64,000 bases of DNA from Caryophanales bacterium UBA7581 (GTDB lineage: Bacteria; Bacillota_I; Bacilli_A; RFN20; CAG-826). The notes beneath the pieces are model-generated. The model ran no database searches. It was not told where the DNA came from and saw only the letters and a program-made list of their open reading frames with translations. Below, one piece after another: positions 42,710 through 52,401 of the stretch (its first letter is position 1; each line of letters starts with the position of its first letter). The position numbers and the translations under genes were made by a program. The stretch lies in the NCBI GenBank assembly GCA_002477825.1, contig DLKT01000003.1, positions 1 through 64,000 of the forward strand, written 5' to 3'.

Positions 42710-43516
42710 TTGCTCTTTTTTTGGTTCTTCTTCCTCAGGGAGATCTTCTTGTAGACCAATGAATTGTTCTTGAATAACTTTAGTGCCGCTTAATATTTCA
42801 TGTAAAGTAAGAGCGGGTTTGGTAGCTACTACAAATATCGTAGCGAGTAAAGGAAGAATAATATATAAGAAACTTGTTAAAAAGTATCTAAAGATAATGT
42901 TTTCAACAACAAAGAGAATAAAGAAACGAAGCATTATTTTGACATTGCTCGCTAATTCGTTATTCTTTAAATTCACTAACGCCTGTTTACAAATCATCAT
43001 GCCGATGGTTCGTTTTTTCTTATCAAAAATAGGAATAATTAATTCAAAAGTTAAAAGGGATATCGCAATAGAAGCGGTGTAGACTAGAAAATAATTGCGA
43101 TAGAATTTTCCATAGTTTTTCTTATAAGTTTCGGATTCATTTAATTTCGTTTGTAAATTCGTAAGAGCGGTTTGACATTTTTCCGCTATGTCATCATCGG
43201 ATAATGTTGAATCTTTTTCTTTTAATACTTTTAAATAGGTAGTGGAATCTAGAGTATAGATTCCATAATCCGATCCTTTCATATACGGATATTCATTCGC
43301 ATCACAAATTCGAATGACTTCGTTATTGATGTTTTGAATATAAGAAGCGGAGTAGCGTTCTATACATTTGGTTCCAATCGTGTAGAAAAGTAAAACGTAA
43401 AATAAAACGAAAATCAAAAAATCAATAAAAGCAGACAGAAATCGCTTCTTTTTTGATATTTTTTCTACGTCTTTCATTCCATATAATAGTTCTAAATCAT
43501 CATTTGCGTTTGCCAA
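42692..43516 (-). CDS. RDD-family membrane protein
   Basis: 274 residues. The RDD pattern is kept: KRFLSAFIDFLIFVLFY (~24-40) with Arg and Asp in helix 1, then helix 2 after a large outside loop (~55-145) and ICKQALVNLKN before helix 3. A charged tail of Glu and Lys ends the protein. Function unknown; some RDD proteins are Na+(K+)/H+ antiporters. The start is TTG at 43516, well placed behind AGAAGGAGAA; no ATG fits. It follows the HAD gene by four bases and is probably co-transcribed with it. Confidence 0.8.
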   Translation of the reverse strand: MANANDDLELLYGMKDVEKISKKKRFLSAFIDFLIFVLFYVLLFYTIGTKCIERYSASYIQNINNEVIRICDANEYPYMKGSDYGIYTLDSTTYLKVLKEKDSTLSDDDIAEKCQTALTNLQTKLNESETYKKNYGKFYRNYFLVYTASIAISLLTFELIIPIFDKKKRTIGMMICKQALVNLKNNELASNVKIMLRFFILFVVENIIFRYFLTSFLYIILPLLATIFVVATKPALTLHEILSGTKVIQEQFIGLQEDLPEEEEPKKEQKKNGK

Positions 43517-43520
43517 GGTT

Positions 43521-44333
43521 TTATTCTCCTTCTATTTCATCAACGATATGTAATTTTATTAAAGCAGCAGCAATACCATCATGATTATGATCAAGGGTAT
43601 GTAACGAGAATCTTTTTTTGAGTTCATCCGGGGCATTTCCCATTAAAAAGCCATAATGAACTTCATTTAACATTTCGACATCGTTATAATTATCACCAAA
43701 AGCGATTGCACCTTCCAGTGAATAATTCTCAATCTTACAAAATTCTTGAATAGCAGTAGCTTTTGTAATTCCGCTTTGCATGATTTCTAAAAGAATTGGA
43801 GAAGATTTTACAATGGAAAATTGTGGAAAATGTTGCTTTAAATCTTCTTCAATCGATAAGATTTTTTCAGGATTACAGATGCATAAAATTTTATGCACAA
43901 CCGAAGAAGAAAGCGTATCAATTGTACCTTCTAAAGATGTCGCTTCAACAATGGTTTCTTCTCTAATAATCCGAGGATCTTTTCTTGATTTTACTACCCA
44001 TTCATCAAAAGAATAAAGGCACCAGGATAAATCAAAATTCTTTTCTTCTATGTATTGAAGAATTTTCCGAGCTTCTTCTTTTTCAATTTCTTTATGATAT
44101 AAAACATCATGATTTCCATTCAGTATCAAAGCGCCACTATAAGAAATAATAGGACAGTGGAGTTGATATCTTTTTAAAATGGGGTAAATACCCGAAGGAC
44201 TACGAGCAGAAACGATAACAAAAGGAATGTTTTTCTTTTCTAATTCTTTTATCGCGATTTCAGTTTTTTTACTGATTTGATGTTCGGAGTTTAATAAAGT
44301 TCCATCCACATCGCTAAAGACGATATATTTCAT
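43521..44333 (-). CDS. HAD-superfamily Cof-type phosphatase
   Basis: 270 residues. Motifs: SDVDGTLL (~7-14) with nucleophile Asp, VIVSAR (~39-44), the C2-type cap (~85-185), a Lys in ITKATAIQEF (~193) and FGDNYNDVEML (~217-227). Cof-type enzymes act on sugar phosphates, FMN or pyridoxal phosphate; the substrate cannot be told here. AAGGAGG precedes the ATG. Confidence 0.9.
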   Translation of the reverse strand: MKYIVFSDVDGTLLNSEHQISKKTEIAIKELEKKNIPFVIVSARSPSGIYPILKRYQLHCPIISYSGALILNGNHDVLYHKEIEKEEARKILQYIEEKNFDLSWCLYSFDEWVVKSRKDPRIIREETIVEATSLEGTIDTLSSSVVHKILCICNPEKILSIEEDLKQHFPQFSIVKSSPILLEIMQSGITKATAIQEFCKIENYSLEGAIAFGDNYNDVEMLNEVHYGFLMGNAPDELKKRFSLHTLDHNHDGIAAALIKLHIVDEIEGE

Positions 44334-44409
44334 TAAAAAACCTCCTTTTTGTTAGATTTATTATACCGAAATTTGTACTATCTTGCAATTTTTTAAAATG
44401 AAAAATATA

Positions 44410-44438
44410 TTGTCATGAAACCGCTAACAAGGTAAAAT
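44410..44438 (+). promoter_or_regulatory. Promoter with cre box for preTA
   Basis: TTGTCA (44410-44415) and TAAAAT (44433-44438) are 17 bp apart. TGAAACCGCTAACA (44416-44429) fills the spacer and fully matches the cre consensus. Confidence 0.82.
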
Positions 44439-44476
44439 ATAAGTAGAAAATTTTAATGAAATTAGGAGGAAGATTC

Positions 44477-45715
44477 ATGAAATCTTATCATGAAGAATGG
44501 GAACCTGCTTATAGTCCTGATTTAGTGATTGAAGAAGCATCTCGATGTTTATTATGCTTAGATGCTCCTTGTTCATCATCTTGTCCAGCAGGAACAGACC
44601 CAGCTAAATTTATTCGTAGTGTGCGTTTCCGTAATTTTAAAGGTGCGGCGGAAACGATTCGTATTAATAATGCCTTAGGTGCCGTTTGTGCGCGCGTATG
44701 TCCAACAGAAAAATATTGTCAATTAGCGTGCTCTAGAACACAAATTGATCGACCCATTGATATTGGAAGAATTCAAAAGTATGTGACCGATTTTGAAGAT
44801 CGTATTCAAATGAAAGTTTATCATAAAGAAGCTTCAACTGGTAAAAGAGTGGCCATTATTGGTGCAGGACCTTCGGGCTTACAAGCGGCGGCTTCTTTAG
44901 CCTTAAAGGGTCATGAAGTCACCATTTATGAAAGCCAAGAAAAAGCGGGTGGCTGGTTGCGTTATGGTATTCCTGAATATCGCTTACCAAATGAAATCGT
45001 TGATAAAGAAATTCATCGCATTGAAGAATTAGGTGTAAAGATTGTAACGAATACAAATATTGATGATGATCGACTTGCAAAATTATTAAAAGAATATGAT
45101 GCGGTTTTATTATCGACAGGTTCACCAACCGGTCGTATTTTACCGATTTTTGAAAAGGTTAAAAATGTTGAAACTGCGGTTCACTTCTTAGCAAGAGTAA
45201 AAGAAGCAAAAGGCAATGTAGAAGTTCCTAATAAAGTATTAATTATTGGTGGTGGCGATGTCGCTATGGACGCTGCTACAACTTTAAAAGCATTAGGTGC
45301 TCAAGATGTAGTCGCCGTTGCTAGAGAAACGGCCGCCCGTTTCCCAGCCAGTAAAGAAGAATATCAAACTTCCCATGAAGCAAGAGTGTCTATTATTGAT
45401 GGTTTTACGCCTATTGATGTTAAAGATAACACTGTGACATTTGAACATGTTTCCATGAAAGGTAAACTTGAAATCACTGCGGATTTAATTCTCATTGCTT
45501 GTGGACAAATTTCTTCTTTAGAAAGTATGAAGAGTATTCCTCAAACCCGTGGAGAAGCAGAAACGGAAAATAATTTAGTAAAAGGATTCCATAATTTATT
45601 TGTAGCGGGTGACATCGTTAAAGGCGATAAAAGTGTTGTGTATGCCGTTAGAACCGGTAAAGTTGCAGCGAATGATATCGATAATTATTTAAAAGGAGGA
45701 AAGAAAAATGACTGA
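44477..45715 (+). CDS. preT: NAD-dependent dihydropyrimidine dehydrogenase subunit PreT
   Basis: 412 residues, the same length as E. coli PreT. The N-terminal iron-sulphur domain has CLLCLDAPCSSSCPAG (~25-40) and CARVCPTEKYCQLAC (~75-89). An FAD Rossmann site GAGPSGLQAA (~130-139) and an NAD site GGGDVAMDAA (~262-271) follow. It passes electrons from NADH to PreA, reducing uracil or thymine. The frame is open seven codons upstream, but AGGAGG sits between, so ATG 44477 is the start. Overlaps preA by eight bases. Confidence 0.93.
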   Translation: MKSYHEEWEPAYSPDLVIEEASRCLLCLDAPCSSSCPAGTDPAKFIRSVRFRNFKGAAETIRINNALGAVCARVCPTEKYCQLACSRTQIDRPIDIGRIQKYVTDFEDRIQMKVYHKEASTGKRVAIIGAGPSGLQAAASLALKGHEVTIYESQEKAGGWLRYGIPEYRLPNEIVDKEIHRIEELGVKIVTNTNIDDDRLAKLLKEYDAVLLSTGSPTGRILPIFEKVKNVETAVHFLARVKEAKGNVEVPNKVLIIGGGDVAMDAATTLKALGAQDVVAVARETAARFPASKEEYQTSHEARVSIIDGFTPIDVKDNTVTFEHVSMKGKLEITADLILIACGQISSLESMKSIPQTRGEAETENNLVKGFHNLFVAGDIVKGDKSVVYAVRTGKVAANDIDNYLKGGKKND

Positions 45716-46943
45716 TTTATCCATTGATTTTTTAGGTGTTCATTTTCCTAACCCATTCTGTTTATCCTCCTCACCGGTAGGTAACTGCTATGAAATGTGC
45801 GCAAAAGCTTATGAAACAGGTTGGGGTGGCGTAGTATTCAAGACCATTGGTCCTAAACATTTCGTCATTCGTGAAGTTTCTCCTCGTTTTGATGCCTTAA
45901 GAAAAGAAGCAACGCCATGGATTGGTTTTAAAAACATGGAACAAATTGCTGAACATAGTCTAGAAGACAATTTAAGAGACTTAAGAAGATTAAAAGAGAA
46001 TTACCCTAACCACGTTCTTATCGCGTCGATTATGGGCACAAATGAAGAGGATTGGGTCGAATTAGCTAAGCTGGTGGAAGAAGCTGGTGCCGATATGATT
46101 GAAATGAACTTATCCTGTCCACAAATGACTTCTCACGCGATGGGATCCGATGTTGGAAGTAATCCTGCTTTATGTAAAAAATATTGTGAAGCCGTAAAAA
46201 GAGGTTCTAAATTACCGATGATGGCGAAAATGACACCGAACATTGGTGATATGTGTGAAGTGGCCATCGCTTGTATTGCGGGTGGTGCGGATGGTATTGC
46301 TGCTATTAACACGGTTAAATCCATTTTAAATGTCGATTTAGAAAAGAAGATTGGTCTTCCAATTGTAAACGGAAAATCTTCCATCTCGGGTTATTCAGGA
46401 AAAGCAGTAAAACCAATCGCATTACGTTTTATTCAACAAATGCGTACGAATCCTCAATTAAAGAATGTTCCTATTTCTGGTATTGGTGGTATTGAAACTT
46501 GGGAAGATGCTTGTGAATTCTTCTTATTAGGAGCAACGACTTTACAAGTAACAACCGCGATTATGCAATATGGTTATCGTATTGTTGAAGACTTAATTTC
46601 CGGTATGTCCTATTATTTAGAAGATCATGGATATCATCATCTTTCTGAAATTATTGGTTTAGCGAATGATAATATTATTCCATGTGAAGAATTAGACCGT
46701 GATTATATCGTTTATCCAAAATTTAATGAAGAGACTTGTGTGGGCTGTGGCCGCTGCTACATTTCTTGTTTTGATGGAGGCCATCAAGCGATTGTCTTTG
46801 ATGAAGAAAAACGTAGACCATCAGTGAATAAAGAAAAATGTGTGGGTTGCCATTTATGCGCAACCGTATGTCCAACGCGTTCTATCTCAAAAGGTGAAAT
46901 TTTCTATAAAAACGGAGATAGAAAAGAAAAACCGATATTATAA
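45708..46943 (+). CDS. preA: NAD-dependent dihydropyrimidine dehydrogenase subunit PreA
   Basis: 411 residues. A dihydroorotate-dehydrogenase-like FMN barrel carries NLSCPQMTSHAMGSDVG (~127-143) with the catalytic Cys, and AKMTPNIGDM. The C-terminus has two 4Fe-4S motifs, CVGCGRCYISC (~344) and CVGCHLCATVCP (~378). With PreT it forms the reductase that turns uracil and thymine into dihydropyrimidines. In gut bacteria this enzyme pair also inactivates 5-fluorouracil. Confidence 0.95.
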   Translation: MTDLSIDFLGVHFPNPFCLSSSPVGNCYEMCAKAYETGWGGVVFKTIGPKHFVIREVSPRFDALRKEATPWIGFKNMEQIAEHSLEDNLRDLRRLKENYPNHVLIASIMGTNEEDWVELAKLVEEAGADMIEMNLSCPQMTSHAMGSDVGSNPALCKKYCEAVKRGSKLPMMAKMTPNIGDMCEVAIACIAGGADGIAAINTVKSILNVDLEKKIGLPIVNGKSSISGYSGKAVKPIALRFIQQMRTNPQLKNVPISGIGGIETWEDACEFFLLGATTLQVTTAIMQYGYRIVEDLISGMSYYLEDHGYHHLSEIIGLANDNIIPCEELDRDYIVYPKFNEETCVGCGRCYISCFDGGHQAIVFDEEKRRPSVNKEKCVGCHLCATVCPTRSISKGEIFYKNGDRKEKPIL

Positions 46944-46952
46944 AGTAAACGA

Positions 46953-46980
46953 AAAAGCGAGGATTTATCCTCGTTTTTTT
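46953..46980 (+). terminator. Terminator of preTA
   Basis: CGAGGAT (46958-46964) with ATCCTCG (46967-46973) and seven T. Confidence 0.85.
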
Positions 46981-47037
46981 GTTATCTTTTCTATTTTTGG
47001 GGAATGATGTAAAATAGAGTAGAAAAGAGGGATGATG

Positions 47038-48396
47038 ATGAATTTATCCAAAGTACAAGTAAAGCCTATCAAAAAAGAAGTTGATTTGTTAGGAAACTTT
47101 GAAGAAACCAATTTAGGTTATACAACCCTAGAATTAGCCAAAGAAGAAGCGGAAAGATGCTTACATTGTCCGCATGCTCCTTGTATGAAAGCTTGTCCAG
47201 CTCATAATCATATTCCTGATTTTATTGAACAAATTAAAAATGGAAATGGTTTAGAAGCCAATAAAATATTACGAATTACTACGATTTTTTCTTCTATTTG
47301 TGGTCGCGTATGCCCGCACGAAAAACAATGTGAAAGCGTATGTGTCCGGGCAAGAAATGGGGAGGCGGTTGCCATTCGTAATTTAGAGCGCTTTGCCTCA
47401 ACTTTTTCAGTAACCATGGAAAAGCCTAAGGAAGAAAGAAAAGAAAAAATTGCTATTATTGGCGCTGGTCCTGCGGGACTTATGTGCGCGTATCGATTAA
47501 GAACACATGGTTATCAAGTCGATATTTATGATGAAAATCAAAAAGCGGGCGGTGCACTAACTTATTCCATTCCATCTTTCCGTTTACCTTATGAAGAAGT
47601 CGAAAAAGTCGTTAAGAATTTAGAAGGAATGGGAGTTCAATTTTTCTTAAATCATAAAGTCGAAGGAGATTTAGAAACTTTTATTTCAGATCGTGGTTAT
47701 CAAAAAATGGTAGTGGCCACCGGCGCAACAAAAGATAAATATATGCATTTACCAGGAGAAAATTTAGAAAACGTTTGGCCAGCGAATGCATTATTAATTA
47801 AAGCGAAAAAAATTATGCTTCATGAACTTGAAGAAGAACTACCTTTAAAAAATGCGAAAAAAGTTGTAGTTATTGGCGGCGGAAATACGGCGATGGACGC
47901 TGCTTCATACTTACGTAGATTAGGTGTAGAAGTTATCGTAATGTATCGACGCTCAGAAGAAGAAATGCCCGCAAATAAAGAAGAACTTGAAGAAGCAAAA
48001 AAAGAAGGTATTCAATTTATGTTCTTAACAAATCCTAACGCTTTTTTAGGAGAAAAAGAGGTTTCTGCTATTTCTTTTGTTCATATGGAACTATTAGATG
48101 AGCTTGATAAAAGTGGTAGAAAGAAATGCAGAGAAAAGCCGAATTCACAAGAGAATTTGCAAGGAGTTGGTGGTGTAGTTACTGCAATAAGCGCTTCTAG
48201 TAATATTGAATTCATTCCTAATGCGTTTGATATGAGTTCGTGGGGAAGTATTGTTGTAAATGATGAAGGTCAAACGAGTAATGACCAATTTTATGCAGGT
48301 GGCGATGTTGTAACGGGACCCTTAACCGTTGTTCATGCAATGAAAGCGGGAGACACCATTGCAGAATCTATTCATCAATCTTTAATCAATAAATAA
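47038..48396 (+). CDS. GltD/NfnB-like FAD-dependent oxidoreductase
   Basis: 452 residues, a paralogue of PreT in form. Cys clusters CLHCPHAPCMKACPAH (~43-58) and CGRVCPHEKQCESVC (~88-102), FAD motif GAGPAGLMCA (~141-150) and pyridine-nucleotide motif GGGNTAMDAA (~281-290). Relatives serve as glutamate synthase small subunit, NfnB or sulphide dehydrogenase subunits. No large partner (GltB, NfnA) is adjacent, so it may act alone or with a distant partner. Of three in-frame ATGs (47032, 47035, 47038) the last has the best distance from AGAGG. Confidence 0.85.
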   Translation: MNLSKVQVKPIKKEVDLLGNFEETNLGYTTLELAKEEAERCLHCPHAPCMKACPAHNHIPDFIEQIKNGNGLEANKILRITTIFSSICGRVCPHEKQCESVCVRARNGEAVAIRNLERFASTFSVTMEKPKEERKEKIAIIGAGPAGLMCAYRLRTHGYQVDIYDENQKAGGALTYSIPSFRLPYEEVEKVVKNLEGMGVQFFLNHKVEGDLETFISDRGYQKMVVATGATKDKYMHLPGENLENVWPANALLIKAKKIMLHELEEELPLKNAKKVVVIGGGNTAMDAASYLRRLGVEVIVMYRRSEEEMPANKEELEEAKKEGIQFMFLTNPNAFLGEKEVSAISFVHMELLDELDKSGRKKCREKPNSQENLQGVGGVVTAISASSNIEFIPNAFDMSSWGSIVVNDEGQTSNDQFYAGGDVVTGPLTVVHAMKAGDTIAESIHQSLINK

Positions 48397-48433
48397 AAAA
48401 ATGGGTAATGTGTGATAACTTACCCATTTTTTT
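48395..48433. terminator. Bidirectional terminator
   Basis: ATGGGTAA (48401-48408) with TTACCCAT (48420-48427), flanked by A and T runs on opposite sides. Confidence 0.87.
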
Positions 48434-48449
48434 ATGATGTGGTTATAAT

Positions 48450-49955
48450 TTATTTTGTTAGTTCTGCTTCTTTTTTATGACGAATAAAGGAACAAACTAA
48501 ATTTTCATTTAAAATAAGAAGGAGTCCAACATATATAAAAGCATCGAATAGTAAAATGATAATAATTCTTTCAAAATAAGAATAATTGAAAACTGATAAA
48601 TAACGATTAGCAAAATAAGAAATAACGGCGACAACAATAGCAGAAACAAGTATTTTTAAATTGTTTTTGTTGAAAATTGCTTTAAAAGAATACTCTCGAG
48701 TTAAGTAAATAAGAATAACTAAGATAATTAAATCAGTTATAGATGTTGCTAAGGCAATTCCAATAGAAGGAGAAGAAGAGAATACTTTTGCTAGAATTAC
48801 ACTAAGAAGTAAATTGCTTAACATGCCACCGCTCATGGTATATAGATAAATCTTTTCTTTCCCCATGGGTAATAAAATAGAGTTATAAATCATATCTGAA
48901 ATTGAATAAGTGAGCGTCATACTTGCAAGAATAATTAACGTTGTAGCGGCGTTTTCATAACCATTTGCCCCAGATATTAAACCAGTAACACTATGAGAAA
49001 GTGTAGTTAACGTGGCAATTGCGGGTAAAGCAATAAAGCAACAAATATTCATACTATATCGCGTTAAATTATGGAAAAACACTTTATTTTCCATTTGATA
49101 ATAATACGTAGCGCGCGGAATGAACACAGCGCTTAAAGAAGTAATTAAAGTAATTACGACTTCAATGGCTTTAATGCCTACAGAATAGGAGCCGACTTCT
49201 TTTTTTGTAGGGTCCATTAACCCTAAAATAAACGAATCGTTTTGATTATAAAGCGTTAAAACAATGGATAAACCAAAAACAACAAGTAAAGGTTTGATAT
49301 AGGCTTTCAGTTGATAAGGTCTTGTTTTTTTAAAAGAAATATGTCGATGTAAGAAAAGTAAATTCAAAAATACGGTAATATAAGTCGTCATACAGGCAAA
49401 GAAAGCATATAAATAGATTTGTTCTTCAAAGGGACGAACTACACCATTTTCAGGAAGTTTAATATATAAAAGAATTAATAAAGCAGAAGTGGCTAAAGCA
49501 AGAATGGAACGGAAAGCTGTATAGTAATGTTTTTCTAAAGCAATATAAATCCATTCAAACGAGAAAGCACCGACTAAAAAATTCGTGGAAAGAAGGAAAA
49601 TCAATGCGCGATTTTTCCATAATTCGCCTTGACTGGCTACCATAATAGTCACCATGAGACCAAAAGATAATAAAGTTAAAATGGCTTGTAGTAAAAAGAA
49701 TTCCTGGGCTTTATGAGATAAAGCTTCTTTATCATCACGAACTTTTGTACATTCGCGAATCGCAATGGTGGGGATTCCTAATTTAGCTAGAGTTAAGAAA
49801 TAATAAACAAAGGTATTAGCCCATGTATAAGTTCCCATTCCAGCATCACCTAAAGCTCTACAGGCAAAGGGAAAGGAAATAAAAGAAAGAATTGTGACTG
49901 TAATGGTTCGAATCATATGAACGATGACACTATAACGAATATTGTTATTTTTCAT
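48450..49955 (-). CDS. Polysaccharide flippase (Wzx/PST family)
   Basis: 501 residues with about 14 membrane helices; FACRALGDAGMGTYTWANTFVYY (early, ~25-47) is typical of polysaccharide biosynthesis/export proteins. It should flip lipid-linked oligosaccharide across the membrane. The frame is open eight codons upstream, but AAGGAGTG sits before ATG 49955. It is divergent from the GT4 gene at 50083, and is the likely exporter of the glycan made by the next three genes. Confidence 0.87.
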   Translation of the reverse strand: MKNNNIRYSVIVHMIRTITVTILSFISFPFACRALGDAGMGTYTWANTFVYYFLTLAKLGIPTIAIRECTKVRDDKEALSHKAQEFFLLQAILTLLSFGLMVTIMVASQGELWKNRALIFLLSTNFLVGAFSFEWIYIALEKHYYTAFRSILALATSALLILLYIKLPENGVVRPFEEQIYLYAFFACMTTYITVFLNLLFLHRHISFKKTRPYQLKAYIKPLLVVFGLSIVLTLYNQNDSFILGLMDPTKKEVGSYSVGIKAIEVVITLITSLSAVFIPRATYYYQMENKVFFHNLTRYSMNICCFIALPAIATLTTLSHSVTGLISGANGYENAATTLIILASMTLTYSISDMIYNSILLPMGKEKIYLYTMSGGMLSNLLLSVILAKVFSSSPSIGIALATSITDLIILVILIYLTREYSFKAIFNKNNLKILVSAIVVAVISYFANRYLSVFNYSYFERIIIILLFDAFIYVGLLLILNENLVCSFIRHKKEAELTK

Positions 49956-50053
49956 AAAGCCACACTCCTTTCTATACATTTTACCATTCTTCGTTTTAAA
50001 AGTGTATTTTTTTCATGGTAATTTATCTTTTTGATTAAGGCCTTTCTAAACTA

Positions 50054-50062
50054 TGGTATACT
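50054..50062 (+). promoter_or_regulatory. Extended -10 promoter of the GT4 gene
   Basis: TGgTATACT ends 20 bases before the ATG at 50083. A TTGATT 20 bp upstream of the -10 is too far for a good -35. Confidence 0.55.
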
Positions 50063-50082
50063 ATTATTTGAGGGAATTTCTT

Positions 50083-51294
50083 ATGAAGATTTTAGCCATT
50101 TGTCAACACTATAGTCCAGAGCCATTTGTTGTTTCAAAATTCATGGAACAACTTGTTTTGCTTGGTCATGAAGTGCATGTGGTCACTGGATTTCCTAATT
50201 ATGGCTATAATCGAATTATGGATGGATATAATGGAAAAAAAGAAATGGATGAAGTCATCAATGGCGTATTTGTCCATCGCGTAAAAATTTATCCTAGAAA
50301 AAATAGTAAACTTTCTATTTGTAGAAATTATCTTTCCTTTTGGAGAAACTCCAAAAAATATGTTCGAAAACTCGATGATTCTTTTGATGTGGTTTTTACA
50401 ATGACACTATCGCCTGTCATTGCCGCAGCGAGTGCGAATCTCTATGCGAAAAAACATAAAAAACCATTACTTCATTATTGCGTTGATTTATGGCCGGAGT
50501 CTTTAGTTATTACCAAAATTATTCGTCCTCGTGGACTTGCTTATAATTTTTTCTATAAGTGGAGCAAAAGTATCTATCAAAGAGCGGATAAAATTCTCGT
50601 TTCTTCGCCTTCTTTCTTAACTTATTTTAAAGAAGTCCTTCATTTAGAAGAAAAAGAGTATGATCTTCTTTATCAACCGGCATTATTAGAAGAAGAAAGC
50701 GTAGAAGCGGAAGAGTATGAAAAAGGTACGTTGAATATTGTTTATTGTGGAAATATGGGGAAATTACAATGTTTAAATATCATTGATGAAATGTTAGAGA
50801 AAGTGAATCAAGATGCTTCTCTTCGTTTCCATTTTATTGGCATGGGAAGTGAAAAAAAGCATTTCTTTGAAAGAATTCATCAAAAAGGTTTAGATCAGTT
50901 TGTTATTGATCATGGCCCATTACCAACAAAAAAAGCCATTCGTTATTTTAAAAACGCAGATGTTTTATATGTGGCTTTAAAGAAAGATGGCTATGTGGGA
51001 CATACTATTCCGAATAAACTCATCTTTTATTTAGCATTTGGTAAACCGATTCTTGCTATGGTGGATCATGATGCGAAAGATGTCTTACAAAAAGCGCAAG
51101 GTAGTATTATTGTTGAAGAAAGTGCTGAATCTCTTTATCAAGGGATTCAACAATTCATGCATTTAACTTTAGAACAAAAAGAAAAACTTGGTCAAAATAA
51201 CCAAGTCTATTTTAAAAATCATTTTACGCTTTCTTTATTATCAAAGAAATTAGAAGAAGAACTATGTAGTCTAATAAAAGAATCAAATTCCTGA
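50083..51294 (+). CDS. GT4 glycosyltransferase (WbuB-like)
   Basis: 403 residues, soluble GT-B fold. The N-terminal ILAICQHYSPEPFVVSKFMEQL is typical of WbuB-like enzymes; the donor domain has YCGNMGKLQCLN (~224-235) and YVALKKDGYVGHTIPNKLIFYLAFGKPIL (~298-326), with the Glu of the usual E-x7-E motif not evident. It adds a sugar in envelope-polysaccharide synthesis; sugar unknown. The frame is open ten codons upstream over the promoter; GAGGGA fits ATG 50083. Its last 76 bases overlap the convergent gene. Confidence 0.85.
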   Translation: MKILAICQHYSPEPFVVSKFMEQLVLLGHEVHVVTGFPNYGYNRIMDGYNGKKEMDEVINGVFVHRVKIYPRKNSKLSICRNYLSFWRNSKKYVRKLDDSFDVVFTMTLSPVIAAASANLYAKKHKKPLLHYCVDLWPESLVITKIIRPRGLAYNFFYKWSKSIYQRADKILVSSPSFLTYFKEVLHLEEKEYDLLYQPALLEEESVEAEEYEKGTLNIVYCGNMGKLQCLNIIDEMLEKVNQDASLRFHFIGMGSEKKHFFERIHQKGLDQFVIDHGPLPTKKAIRYFKNADVLYVALKKDGYVGHTIPNKLIFYLAFGKPILAMVDHDAKDVLQKAQGSIIVEESAESLYQGIQQFMHLTLEQKEKLGQNNQVYFKNHFTLSLLSKKLEEELCSLIKESNS

Positions 51295-52400
51295 GCAACT
51301 TTAGAAATGGCATAATGAGAAAGAGCAATTTTTCTTGCTTGCTGTGCCTTTTTTTCACGCTCTTTTGCGGTTAATTCAAAGAAATCGACAAAGCCATTAT
51401 AGATTTCATGTTCTTTTCCTGAGCCAATATAAAATAATGTATCTTGAAACATTTTTTGAATGGTCTCATTTTCCGTGGTCATCGTAGGTGTTCCACTAGC
51501 GATGTATTCTAGCATTTTACTAGGGAAAGACAAAGCTTCAAGTTCTTTATTTAATGGACGTGGGTTAATATTTAATAAAGCGTTTTGTTCATAAAAAGCA
51601 ATTTCTTTTTTAGATAAAAGTCCTACATAATGAATGCGTGAATCTTTTAAAGCATAATCTTTAACTAAACTTACACTTGGCCCTTGACCCGCAATGATTA
51701 AATGATGAGAAGTTGGATAACGATGAAAAGCTTCTAATAGGGCAAAAATACCATATTTTTCATATAAAGCACCGCCAAAGAAAATGTAATTGTCGTATAA
51801 TCTTGTAATCGCGGGCGCTGCTTCTTTTTCATCAATTAAACCTTCTTTTATAAAACAAGGACGATGCAAAAGGTTACTTGCTTCATTTAATCCTTCCGTT
51901 AACGCGTAATATAAATCATATTTTGGGAAGTAGGATTCAACCGTATGAATATATTTTTTAGACACTCCTGTAATGTTTTTAGGATGATCCGTAATAATCC
52001 CAACAATAGGTAAATGGAATTTTTTAGAAATACGGAAAGCTAATTTTACAAGAGCGATATTTAGTGAATCGACAAAGAGAATTGTATCAGAATGAATGTA
52101 TTTCCTTATTTTCTTTAAAGAATAATGCGCAATTTGTAAAGATTTTATTTTAGGAACATTCAAAAAAGATAAGTAATGAAAGTGAATTCCATTACTTTCA
52201 CTTTCTTCTTTTTTTATCCATTGATTGTTAAAAATGGTAAGAGGACGATAAGAAAGAACATCCACGTTATAGTGGACCGCGAGCATTTTGATAAAAGAAC
52301 TATAAAAATGTTGATTAGAAGGATTGGCATGATTTCCTTTTTTTAATAAAAGAGCGAAATCGTCTTCGGATAAAGTTGTGGATAATACTAAAGCATGCAT
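51219..52400 (-). CDS. Glycosyltransferase, GT4/GT1-like
   Basis: 393 residues, GT-B-like. The C-terminal half has IFFGGALYEKYGIFALLEAF (~206-225), LIIAGQGPS (~236) and FPSKMLEYIASGTPTMTTE (~296-314), the donor-site pattern of GT4 enzymes. The N-terminal half is divergent. It starts one base after the stop of the preceding minus-strand gene, with GGAGGAAG inside that gene; ATG 52400 fits. Tail-to-tail overlap of 76 bp with the plus-strand glycosyltransferase is unusual. Probable exopolysaccharide role. Confidence 0.82.
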   Translation of the reverse strand: MHALVLSTTLSEDDFALLLKKGNHANPSNQHFYSSFIKMLAVHYNVDVLSYRPLTIFNNQWIKKEESESNGIHFHYLSFLNVPKIKSLQIAHYSLKKIRKYIHSDTILFVDSLNIALVKLAFRISKKFHLPIVGIITDHPKNITGVSKKYIHTVESYFPKYDLYYALTEGLNEASNLLHRPCFIKEGLIDEKEAAPAITRLYDNYIFFGGALYEKYGIFALLEAFHRYPTSHHLIIAGQGPSVSLVKDYALKDSRIHYVGLLSKKEIAFYEQNALLNINPRPLNKELEALSFPSKMLEYIASGTPTMTTENETIQKMFQDTLFYIGSGKEHEIYNGFVDFFELTAKEREKKAQQARKIALSHYAISKVAQEFDSFIRLHSSSSNFFDNKESVK

Positions 52401-52401
52401 A

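Noticed and set aside
47038..48396. Calling the flavoprotein gltD
   Set aside because: No gltB is adjacent, and the same fold serves NfnB, SudA and PreT-like roles.
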